The notes under the pieces are model-generated. The model did no database searches, was not told where the DNA came from, and saw nothing but the letters and a program-made list of their open reading frames with translations. From assembly GCA_963989385.1 (NCBI GenBank), contig OZ022514.1, forward strand, positions 28,127,222-28,191,221: a stretch of DNA of 64,000 nucleotides. Direction: 5' to 3'. The position numbers and the translations under genes were made by a program. The first letter of the stretch is position 1; each line of letters opens with the position of its first letter. The stretch is from Ctena decussata. Lineage: Eukaryota; Mollusca; Bivalvia; Lucinida; Lucinidae. Positions 54,991 through 64,000 of the stretch are shown one piece after another.

Positions 54991-55723
54991 CTGCGTGCAA
55001 TTAAAAAATCACAAAAGCTTTTTCCCTTTTTAAAAATGGCAGAAAACATAGAGATATACACAAACACCTTAATGTATGACACTTTGCATGGATTTTCTGT
55101 TTTGCATACCCGGTATTACAGAGGCTCAAGTTATTATTCCACATTGCCTGTTTTGTGCCATAGGTCCCTGAATCACTATTTGATACTGCCTATAAATCAT
55201 ATCTCCTAATTTTTGCAGTAGTTCTGATTATGTAAGAATGTGGTACTTAAGCAAATGGACGTTCAGAAACCCTGTATGTAATTAAATGTTTTTGTTCTCC
55301 ATGTCTGTGTAGACCACACAAAATGTCCTTTGCTGTTAGCTGGCAATCATGTTTTCCCTGTTATATCTTCGGGCCTTGGTATGAATTATATCTTCGAGAT
55401 TCATTTCAAATTACTTTGGAATATTGATGATAGCTTCCGGTATATTACAAATATTTCACATTACTCTTATCGATTGATCAAACAGAAGAACTACATTCAC
55501 TTTTTGGATAAACTATTCTGTCTCTAATGATACCATTTATATTTCCATAAATCTCGCTCTTTTGACAGCATTTATAAATCAGTTTCTTTAAAACTAGAGC
55601 ATCTTGTACTCCTGAAGTGTATCTTGCTCAGGGTTGTCACGGTCAGGGGAAAACATCTGGCAAATTCATTTCAGGGGGAGTCCGAGGGTTTTGTGGTTGT
55701 TCAGGGAACATGGAAAAGGCTCA
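54991..55723. other. unassigned DNA
   Basis: The stretch just before the MITE (55630-55720, CAGGGGAAAACATCTGGCAA, GGGGGAGTCCGAGGG) resumes after it (GTCAGGAAAACGTCTGGGAA at 55951) and again near 56950, so an older repeat with AGGGAAxxTCTGGxAATT words is present here. No gene. Confidence 0.4.
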
Positions 55724-55945
55724 GGGGCCGTATTTATAAAACAACTTAAGTCGTTGCTATGCTGTTGCTAAGGCTAAATTTCTTAGAAGGAGATTCCCTA
55801 CAAATTGAAATTTGCTCTGGAGGAACAGTCTTACAAAGACTGTTCCTCCAGAACAAATTTCATAGTTGTATGGAATCTCCTTTATAGATATTTAACCTTA
55901 GCAACAGCATAGCAACGACTTAAGTGGCTTTATGAATACGGCCCC
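55724..55945. mobile_element. 222-bp foldback MITE with GGGGCCGTATT ends
   Basis: Arms of about 100 bp: GGGGCCGTATTTATAAAACA, ACTTAAGTCGTTGCTATGCT, then GGAGATTCCCTACAA and TTTGCTCTGGAGGAACAGTC, mirrored by the right arm ending CGGCCCC. Loop TTACAAA near 55834. Only a few mismatches. Confidence 0.88.
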
Positions 55946-56083
55946 AGAACGTCAGGAAAACGTCTGGGAATTTGATAAATTAATGACTACTGCAGTCTTA
56001 CGAAAATATACTTACTCTGTTCAAAGGGAAATGATGAACTTTCTAAATAGACTGTTCAGACAAAGCCTTGCTCGTCGGGGCTA
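55946..56083. other. unassigned DNA
   Basis: Continuation of the AGGGAAxxTCTGG repeat interrupted by the MITE. Confidence 0.35.
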
Positions 56084-56773
56084 TTGTTTACATGACAGGT
56101 CTTGTCTTATATGATTAGTCTTATATGATAAATCTTTCTGTGTAAAACTTGCTATTTCATAATCTTGAGAGATCCTAGGAGTCATGGGAAAAAAGTCTTT
56201 CAGAATAGTACATGTTCTGTTTCTCTAATATAGATCTTAGGAAGTAATAGCCTTTCAGCCACTCGGAGGAAAGCTCTTCCAATTTAATGGCTTTCCCACA
56301 AAGAAAAGGGGAGGGGCAAGGTTACACATATTCAATTTATAATTACTGAAAAAAGATTTTTTATTGTAACAAATAAGCTCAAAATGCCGAACCAAGAAAA
56401 AAAGAAGTTGCCAGACTTCATCAAAATCAATTTATCCATTCGTAGAAAGTTCTTAAATCCTCGTGGGTCTTCTGAGGAAAGCTCTCGCATCAGTGCATGA
56501 TGAGCTCCTAAGCGGGGACGTCTGCGTATCCACGAGCGTGCAAATACCCTGCGACGTTTCTGTGTCTGTCTGTGTCTGAGAACAGCACTTGCAATTATTA
56601 TTAAACGCAATTTAACTTCAGCATCATCCTCCATTGTGACTCAGTTTTCAACTATCATATAGCGGGAAAACAAAAATCATAAAATTTTTTTGTCATGTTG
56701 TGTAAAGTAGAAAAATCATATATGATAGAATCGTATATGACCAGTCATATAAGACAAGTCGACCCATGTAAAG
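56084..56773. mobile_element. short PIF/Harbinger-like element
   Basis: Imperfect terminal inverted repeats: TTTACATGACAGGTCTTGTC (from 56084), then TTATATGATTAGTC; right side, other strand from 56773, TTTACATGGGTCGACTTGTC, then TTATATGACTGGTC. About 690 bp, enclosing a piece of Harbinger-type transposase on the minus strand. It is much shorter than an autonomous element (usually 2-4 kb with two genes), so it looks like an internal deletion derivative. Confidence 0.6.
56332..56634 (-). pseudogene. PIF/Harbinger transposase (HARBI1-type nuclease), N-terminal fragment
   Basis: Minus-strand frame starting MEDDAEVKLRLIIIASAVLR with KRRRVFARSWIRRRPRLGAH and HALMRELSSEDPRGFKNFLR, then MD. In Harbinger nucleases the N-terminus has the same arrangement: a basic RRRRxWVRPW-like stretch, then LGAYHxLMxELR..DPxxFxNFLRM, before the DDE catalytic domain. 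After FLRMDK the frame breaks: a one-base shift would give IDFDEVWQLL, the expected continuation. The DDE catalytic region is missing. Function as nuclease impossible; an exapted N-terminal peptide cannot be excluded but is not supported. Confidence 0.8.
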
Positions 56774-57164
56774 GGACCTTTTAAAAACAGAATTAATTTG
56801 ATCCCAAAAATTCTTTCCATTTAGAGTACATCTCCCAACCCCGCCCCCACCACCAATTTCCAAATGATACACGTCGCAGTTGAGATAAAGATTAAAATTA
56901 AATTTTGGATCCGTAAAAGGTAAATGGGAAATTATAAAACTGCATGGAAAATCAGGAAAAATGTCAGGGAATTTTGAAGTGGAGGATAAGTGGCAACCCT
57001 GCTTGCTACTGTGAAATAAGAATATTCACGAAAGATTTATTTACAAAAGGTGTAGGTCAAATGTCGCAAAACGTTTACTTCCTATTTCAGTGCCTAGGTC
57101 GCAGATTCAGATATTCGCAAATGTTTTCTATTAAAGCTAAACGAGAAAAGAAATTAACGAATCA
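56774..57164. other. unassigned DNA
   Basis: No gene recognised; contains the third AGGGAATTTT-type word of the older repeat (about 56945-56980). Confidence 0.4.
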
Positions 57165-57297
57165 GGCTCGGAGGTTATAAAACTTGAGTACATTCTCAAA
57201 CTCAAAATAAAACACACTGATTGTTGCTCGGAAGCAGCCAATCAGTGTGCTTTATTTTGAGTTTGAGATTATACTCAAGCTTTATAACCTCGGACCC
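57165..57297. repeat. 133-bp palindromic foldback element
   Basis: GGCTCGGAGGTTATAAAACT, TCTCAAACTCAAAATAAAAC, ACACTGATTG mirrored by CAATCAGTGT, then GCTTTATTTTGAGTTTGAGA and TTTATAACCTCGG. Loop around TTGCTCGGAAGCAGC. Confidence 0.85.
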
Positions 57298-57915
57298 AGG
57301 TTTACAGCATACTCAAAACTATTATAAAACTTTTCTTCTTAATAAATGGAAATACATCGCATTTACACTTGTATTTTTACGAGTAAAGCTCAGCCGAATT
57401 TATGAACGCATTTTCTAGGTTGTGGAATTGTAGTATTACTTAGACTGATGACCTTGCTACACGTTTAGATATAAAAATGTAAATGACAAAGGACTTCTAT
57501 GATTAAGGCGAGGATTTTCCCCATTAGACCAGTACGACAGATCCAAATTTTCAAAAGTATAAAGTGTGCAATTTTTTCTTGGCAGAGCTTCCATAAATAT
57601 GTAAACCGTATGAAATCAGATCATTTGTGATTGAGACCCAAAGACATGGGGAGATAATCCAATCTGACCCTACCTACCCTAAATTCAAGGTTTTCGCATA
57701 CCTCATTTTTTGAGGTAATAAAAATATTGAAATCAGTCATTCATTTCATAAATTTTTGTCATAAATGCATGCTAAATACACGCATATAACAATACAAAAC
57801 AATGATTTTGCTCTTGTTACGCTTGATTGGCATTTAAACGTGCAAAACCATAGTTGTACTTCCGGTCAAAGCGGCCAAAAGAGAACGCTTCACTATAACT
57901 AAAATACAAGTACTT
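57298..57915. other. unassigned DNA
   Basis: No gene or repeat recognised. Confidence 0.4.
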
Positions 57916-58616
57916 CCCCCCCCCCCCCCCCCCCGTGACCCAGCATTTCCTTCATGCAGCAGACTTATGTGATGCAAATACGCAATATATACTAGAACCA
58001 ACTTCTAACCGACCACTTATTTATAGCCTGTTTTCTGCTAAATAAAAAGGACAATCGAACACATGTTTCCATTTTTAATTAAGTTGTTGTATTGGTAAAG
58101 TAAATCAAGTAACTCTGAAATAAAATTCTTATCCGTGTACCATTGAATAAGTGAAAGATAATGGTACCCCTGTTTCCGAAAATCGCAACATTTCAGCAGA
58201 TTTTCACGATTCGGATAGAACCATATTTCGGAATCTTGTCAGAGTATGCTTATGATTTGTGCGAATATTTAGAAAATGTTTAAAAGAACTTGATAATTCA
58301 TAATAAGGCATTATTTCAATACAGAATTCAAAATTTTAGTCACAATTAAAAAACCTTCTCCATCACAGTCATAATCCTTGCGAAGTTCGAAATGGGGGTA
58401 CATACGCATCCTTTGCCGCCAGGAAAACGATATTAAAGGTATTGAGCTCAAACATTTTACAACGTTTACATGACACATTTAGAGTACTGAATATAAGAAA
58501 ATTATGTCCGGATACCATCTTCAAACGATAGTGTTCAAGACAAAGCAAGTGGTCGGTTAGAAGTTGTTCTTAGTATATATGAGTGGGAAGCTGGGTCACG
58601 GGGGGGGGGGGGGGGG
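57916..58616. mobile_element. 701-bp element with poly-C start and poly-G end
   Basis: Begins with ~19 C then GTGACCCAGC, and ends GCTGGGTCAC then ~17 G. Sub-terminal inverted blocks: TATATACTAGAACCAACTTC and TAACCGACCACTT (57988-58018), mirrored by AAGTGGTCGGTTAGAAGTTG and TTCTTAGTATATA (58547-58579). No coding frame. Homopolymer ends are unusual for DNA transposons; no target-site duplication found. No second copy in the window. Confidence 0.75.
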
Positions 58617-59846
58617 ACGATACTCAGTAAGCCAAAGAAGAAGAACGGTCAACAGTAGCACTGTGACCTTCAAGGATTATATTGTGTACCATGACCTTGA
58701 AATGAGGTCAAGGTCACATACAGGTAGTCAAAAATATCCAGTGTTGTCTGTTATCTAAGTAATGTGAGTCAAAAAAGGGTGAAATGTATACAATAAATCA
58801 TTATTTCAACGATCAGTTAGAGGATAATTTACAATTTATTTCAACAATAACGTCAACGTCAACGTATGTTTAACGTACTTTACATAGACACAAACACTTG
58901 AAAATCCATTTGTCATGCAAGTCACGTGTCATAGTCATAAATGCAAAGCAAAAGTCAGTGATCCGTATAACTTTTAAATCATGGGGAAAATTCACGCCTT
59001 AACCATAGAAGTCCTTTAATTCCACCGGAGTGTTCCTAAAGTTAAACATTTAGATATGCCATAGGATCTTGACCTAAGTAAAACAAATATATTTTACCTA
59101 TTTAGCCAACATACCCTGTATCACTTATAAACTCATTTGTAACTCTGTTGAAGCTGTTTAGACTAATGACTTGATTAGATAGATATACAGATGATGTTAT
59201 GTATTTTCAAGACATAAAATAAAAGGCATTTTATCTTAGAGTTATCAGTCGAAGTATTACATGTCACTGAAACATCTTTAAATACCGAACAATTCTATGT
59301 ACGATCCGTCAAGGCGCAAACCATTCAGCTTTAGATCGGCGATGGGTTCAAAAATACTGAACAATTATCTCAATGAAGAGTTCAGAATATTCGTTTGCAT
59401 GGAGAAACGTTTGTATGAACCTGCATTAAAAAGAATAAAACAGAAATCGATAAAGAAATAGGTCACTGATTGAAACGACTAGCTTTGTTCACACTAAATA
59501 TGAATTTATTACATAGTGGGTGATGATATAAAGTAAATTTTACCATGGTTAACATCTTAGACCCTTCGTGTATATATAGCTTTTCAAAGGAGTCAGATAT
59601 GATACGAGTATGAAAGCATGGTAAGGCGGTGGGTACACGTATACCAAGGCTGATCTAAGTCTTCCGTGATAGTGCATATAATAAGGCACTTCCTAATGAC
59701 ATGGTCCTAATGTTAGACCATTGTCACAAAATATGACATCTAAACAGTTTCCATGAGACAAATTCAGAAATTATTTGTCTTAGTTATTATCCCCCGGCGA
59801 AACATTATCGGTTCAGTTTGTCTGGTGTGCAGCTAAGAACGGCATT
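58617..59846. other. unassigned DNA
   Basis: 58680-58725 has CATGACCTTGAAATGAGGTCAAGGTCACAT, an inverted AGGTCAAGGTCA pair like that in the element at 5208-7140. No gene recognised. Confidence 0.4.
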
Positions 59847-60084
59847 TGAGCCGCGCCACGAAAAAAACAACAAAGTGGTTGAGCGCCCAGCGTAGACTCT
59901 GATCAACCTGGGAATCCGCCCAGTCTGATCAGACTCTTTGCTAAGCGCTTGAAGGTTGGCTAAGGGTCTAAGCTACCTACATGCGGACAGCAAAGACTCT
60001 GATCAGACTGGGCGGATGCCCAAGCTGATCTGAGTCTGCGCTGGGCGCACAACCACATTGTTGGTTTTCTCGTGTCGTGGCTCA
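59847..60084. mobile_element. MITE-1 copy
   Basis: Starts TGAGCCGCGCCACGAAAAAA, ends CGTGTCGTGGCTCA; TT flanks both ends. Confidence 0.9.
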
Positions 60085-60703
60085 TTTTATGATCTGCAGG
60101 AAGAATCTTATGTTATACTTCTGCTAGTGCATATAAGGGCTTTAGCCTTGAATTTTGAAATATGTTCCTTACCTTGAATTATCATGATGAGCCCATGAAT
60201 ATTACTTCATGAATGCGACGGAAGCTTCAAAAACAGGGTTCCCAACTTTCATCGCGATCACATGATTAAAGCACTAAATATATAAAAGCTGGAAAGAAAA
60301 TAGCATAAAAATAAAAAAATAAAAAGTTGGGCCAGATAGGTCTGAGCAAACATGGCAGACCCAGGGTCTACCATGATTGCAATACCATCTGCATCTGCTT
60401 AGATGCAATGCTGCATTGATAGCAACAACAACAAACTAATCATTTTTAGGACAGTTAGGGTAATTATTTTAGATGTCCAAATTATACGATATTTTATGGT
60501 AATATCGAATCGCATGCAAAAATGATATGTACGATGTCATGATATTCAGTCACCCCATACTAATGTCATTAGCAACTGGATCTTTGTAATGAAATAGAGC
60601 CAGTTACACCGACACGTCGAAAAACTGATCTCATTCTCGGACACTTGCTATTTTGGTAACCTGCTTTTGTCAGTTCCTGTTTGCTTCCGTGGACGATGAT
60701 ATA
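60085..60703. other. unassigned DNA
   Basis: Fragment of the GTCTGAGCAAACA dispersed family at about 60338-60365. No gene. Confidence 0.4.
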
Positions 60704-61168
60704 TAGAGGATCTTACAGTGCTCATGTATTATTGAATTTATTAAACGAGTTGGGGAAAAAGATAAGATGCGAGGCTTTGCCGAGCATCTTATCGGTTTTC
60801 CCCAACGTGTTTAATAAATTCAATAATACAGGAGCACGAATGCAAGAGTTTATTTATCATATGACACTAAAATCGCATTTTACTAGCAAATTTTGAAAGC
60901 CTCGCATCTTATCTTTTCCCCCAACTCGTTTAATAAAGTCAATAATACAGGAGCACGAATGCAAGATTTTATTTATCATATGACACTAAAATCGCATTTT
61001 ACTAGCAAATTTTGCAATAAAACGTCATGATTTCCCCATTAGAAAAAGCGACTTTTTATAGACGTCAACGCATAACGTTACGACGTAATTGCATATCTAA
61101 ACCACTAGTGGATTATCGATTTTAATGCATGGCTTTATTACACTCTCAGATGCGACGTCATATGATAA
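60704..61168 (-). mobile_element. MITE-2, reverse copy with internal tandem duplication
   Basis: Starts TAGAGGATCTTACAGTGCTC and ends GCGACGTCATATGAT. Palindrome at about 60722-60835. A ~115-bp segment (CCCCAAC.TTTAATAAA.TCAATAATACAGGAGCACGAATG to TTACTAGCAAATTTTG) is repeated at 60803-60895 and 60919-61014. Confidence 0.82.
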
Positions 61169-61927
61169 AAGGTAAAGGTAAAGGTTTCCTATAGCAACAT
61201 AAGTGGCCGTAAGAGCAGTGAATGTTAGAATATTACATTGCTGCATGCAAAGAGGAGCAATTAATCGCCGTTTTGTTTCCCTTTGTGTTTCTCGCTTCCA
61301 GTGGATCTTTAATCAGAACTGTTTTTGTTTTAATCGTACTGTTCTATTTTTTTTCCCCGATATTTTTTTTTATCATTAGAACACAAATCCGTATCTTTAC
61401 TAAATGAGTGTGACCCTGTCAGAATAAATAGACCCAGAAGTATCATTATTCACTTATCGTGTCGTCGGTGTGGCAAGATGGATAAAAGGTCAATTATGTT
61501 TTACTTTTCTGCACGAATATAAGAATTCTCCCAGTCCCGTAATAGACTTACTTTGATTTTATATCACTTCTTAAAGATCTTGATTCATGAATTTGTTTTT
61601 GGTTTCGAGGTGGATATGGAATTGCTTGCTTAGCGCATACGGTAGACGTGCAATCCCATTCCTACCTCAAAATTAGAAAAAAATATAAGGTTTCTGCAAA
61701 GGAAAGCCTAAATATAACAATGTTATAAAACGTATATTTATGTAAATAAAGCATTTTTTGCACAATATTTGCTTTTATGAAAGTAGTAGTAGTGCTAGCA
61801 TGTATTCTGGACTTCAATGTCAAAGTGAGAATGGAAGTGCGTGTTTGCCAGGCATGTTTAAAGTACTGACGGGTTAGAATAATAATAGTATTAATAATAA
61901 TTATTATTTTAAAAATCTGGAGCAGTA
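61169..61927. other. unassigned DNA
   Basis: No gene recognised. A 61-codon frame at 61222-61407 is hydrophobic without a domain. Confidence 0.4.
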
Positions 61928-61929
61928 TA

Positions 61930-63287
61930 CAGGGTGTTAAGAAAGTTCGCAGACATTACAATATTGCTTATAACTTCAGAAGTTACAGCCATTAAATCTT
62001 TAAACTTTACAGGTTTCAAGAACTATGCAATATCAAAAGACCCACAATGTTCCAACTTTACCATGATAAAATAAGCAGTTCATACCCAAGGTGTCAAAGT
62101 GGCCTGCTATTTATGATGGATTTTACGCATAAAGGTGTGGCATATTAAACTGTTATTTATTCTTAACAATCAGTGAATCATCATTTTAGAACTAACTTAA
62201 ATGTTAGAGACTAAGCCAAACAGTATTTTATTAGCTACAGTTTGTAAGGAATCATAGACAACATGCACATTTTGACAGATGATTCATAGACATGAAAAAG
62301 CAGATGAGACATTAATATTTTGCAAAGGGGGTGGGGTAATGAATGAACAGCTGAAAAGAAACTTGAAATCAAAAGTTGACATAAAATCATTTATATCATG
62401 GAGTGGGTCCTAGAGATAAGGGAGACAAGAATAAAATTTCGGAATATTTGTGGTGTATCTGTAAATTATCATATACTTGAAATTTTACCACCAAAAAGTC
62501 AAATTATGCAAATGTGTTGATAAGATAGCATTTCTATTACAATAATGCATCTAAATGACAAGAAAAATTTGTTAATTACAGAGGGTTTTACCCCAGTATA
62601 AAATATTTTAAGAGTTTTCTAAACAATGTCATATTCTTACCTACTTTGTTTCAAGACAATAAGGTTTTCGTGCAAAATTGAATGAAAAATGAATCTGAAG
62701 TTAAATCTAAAGAGTAATTTGTTAAGAGTGATTATGCAAAAAAGTATGAAAAGAAAAATCAGATCAGATGTTTATGCTCGATGTGAGAGCAAATCTAATA
62801 ACAAGAGACCAAAATAAATCTGCATAAAGCTTCTGTGTTTACAAATAATGATACAGATTCTATCCCTAGCCCCTGAAATTTAAAGTTTCAATTGAGAATG
62901 GGGGTACCCTTTCGATTTAGTCAGATATTCCGTAGAAAACAGTCGGAAGATAATAAAAACTAAATGAAAAACATCAGGAAACTATTCCCTGCAACACCAG
63001 TACTTTTACATCTTAGATATATCTATTAGTTTTGAAAAAAACAAGCTCTTAAGATGCCGAATTCTAATTCAAGTCAAAATTTGCCTACACAATTGTCAGC
63101 CTTGTAGAGGGTGTGCCCATGGCAAATCAGATTTTCTCGTCATTTTGAAATCGAAAATAGAATTGATATGTTGCATATCTTTGGTAGTGCTTCCTATATC
63201 ATCCTTACAAAGTTTTGCCAAAATCACAACATTATTAAGATTTCAGTGTAAGTTTGAATAATGTCTACGAACTTTCTTAACACCCTG
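61930..63287. mobile_element. 1358-bp TIR element, Tc1/mariner-like, no transposase
   Basis: TIRs of about 29 bp: CAGGGTGTTAAGAAAGTTCG then CAGACATTA on the left, and the same with TAGACATTA on the other strand at the right. TA on both sides (61928-61929, 63288-63289). Length and TA target fit mariner-type elements, but no frame over ~60 codons is open inside, so it is a decayed copy or a non-autonomous element. Confidence 0.85.
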
Positions 63288-63535
63288 TACAATACATTTA
63301 AAGACTGAGTGAAGTTTTTGAAAATAAGGCTTTATCCATAGTGCAGATTATATTTTATTTTCATCCTTTTAGATCTGAAATTTTATATTGGTTTATACTC
63401 ATATTCTAAACCATTGTTTTTTTTTTATATTATTTTGACCCTTTTTTGATACTAATCAGTCTTTGAATCTACTTTCAAATTGAGATTAAGAAATTACAGT
63501 ATGCTTTTCTCTGGTTTCGTCACCAGATATTGTCA

Positions 63536-63581
63536 GGGTCACTGAAAAGGCTTTATTAGCCGAAACTACGTAGTCTGGCCC
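63536..63581 (+). ncRNA. degenerate type-I hammerhead ribozyme-like motif
   Basis: The sequence has the layout of a minimal type-I hammerhead. Stem I GGGTCA (63536-63541) pairs with TGGCCC (63576-63581, one T-G wobble). Core CTGAAAA stands where CTGANGA is expected, then stem II GGC/GCC with loop TTTATTA, then GAAA. Stem III is a very short ACTA/TAGT, and the cleavage triplet is GTC (63573-63575). Hammerheads with such short stem III are known from Penelope-like retroelements and retrozymes. The core G (position 8) is A here, which should abolish cleavage, so this is probably an inactive relic. No Penelope reverse transcriptase was seen nearby. Confidence 0.5.
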
Positions 63582-63820
63582 CTGCTCCTTCTTATGAACG
63601 TATTCTATGCTCTTGAAGGAACCTTTTAAGATTTTAATTTGTGGTGCACTCGCTGCAGAGCTGTTTTATCTTATTATCATGTTAGTGTGTATATGTCCTA
63701 TTTGATGCCTTATTGTAATGTTTATGGAGTCCTGCCTAGTTTTGTGATAATCTCTTTGAGGAAGAAAATGCTGACTGCTTTACTTCTCGTTTTGATAAGA
63801 TCGGCTTATTTGCTTCTTCT

Positions 63821-63857
<37 letters not shown>

Positions 63858-64000
63858 GGCCTATAGATTTAAAAGCTGAGTCTTTGTAACGCTGCTAATA
63901 TTGCATATAATCTGCTTATTTGCTTATATTCAAGTTAAAAAGATGTATAATACAGAAATTGCTGCAAACAAAACTTTCTACAATTCATGTCATATTATTG
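63582..64000. other. unassigned DNA with a (TA)n microsatellite
   Basis: (TA)n at 63823-63855. May include more of the retroelement to which the hammerhead-like motif belonged; no coding frame recognised. Confidence 0.45.

Noticed and set aside
58680..58725. Nuclear-receptor type AGGTCA inverted sites as a regulatory element
   Set aside because: The same AGGTCAAGGTCA words are part of the tandem element at 5208-7140, so repeat origin is more likely.
61930..63287. Autonomous mariner
   Set aside because: Length and TIRs fit, but no open frame or transposase motif is present.
63536..63581. Active hammerhead ribozyme
   Set aside because: The core G required for cleavage is A, so only a relic is claimed.

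Overview
The window looks like gene-poor, repeat-rich nuclear DNA of a bivalve mollusc, most likely a venerid-type clam. I infer this from the sequence: AT-rich, no operons or dense coding, many intron-less fragments. It carries tRNA-headed SINEs, a foldback MITE starting TGAGCCGCGACACGAGAAAA that I associate with bivalves, and long elements with internal tandem repeats beside an ACGG-type microsatellite, like the 'pearl' elements of bivalves. No intact protein-coding gene can be supported. What is coding-like is broken: a frameshifted gene-like sequence split by a SINE (12273-14248), the 3' half of a LINE reverse transcriptase (43734-45009, minus), the first part of a PIF/Harbinger transposase (56332-56634, minus) and one weak candidate exon (54875-54990, minus).

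Layout. 1-8500: scattered foldback elements, then a pearl-like element (3713-4544) and a nested complex (4882-8020) in which a foldback element holds a ~435-bp tandem-repeat element and a SINE. 8500-29400: mostly unassigned AT-rich DNA with SINEs, MITEs and large palindromes, plus the SINE-split pseudogene. 29400-51500: a large duplicated block. Copy 1 is 29409-36085; copy 2 is 36348-39512 plus 46274-51505, split by 6.7 kb that holds a LINE, a ~196-bp tandem array and hairpin clusters. 51500-64000: more MITEs, a Harbinger relic, an element ending in poly-C/poly-G, a 1.36-kb TIR element and a degenerate hammerhead-ribozyme-like motif.

The most informative part is the duplicated block. The two copies serve as empty and filled sites for five insertions: a 516-bp foldback element, a TGAGCC-type MITE, a 1275-bp TIR element, a tRNA-SINE with a 12-13 bp target-site duplication, and a 4116-bp TIR element. 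The 4116-bp element carries two inverted arrays built from GACGAAAA units, each array itself folded into hairpins, and is the best candidate here for something undescribed. The duplication could be real or could be two haplotypes joined by the assembler.

Three SINE families are defined by target-site duplications: SINE-1 (tRNA-like head, conserved 3' part), SINE-2 (another tRNA-like head, GGAGCCCCGGTAGCTCAGTA) and SINE-3 (head not assigned, tail of CAAT repeats). Family names here are local labels. All alignments were made by eye, so ends may be off by a few bases.
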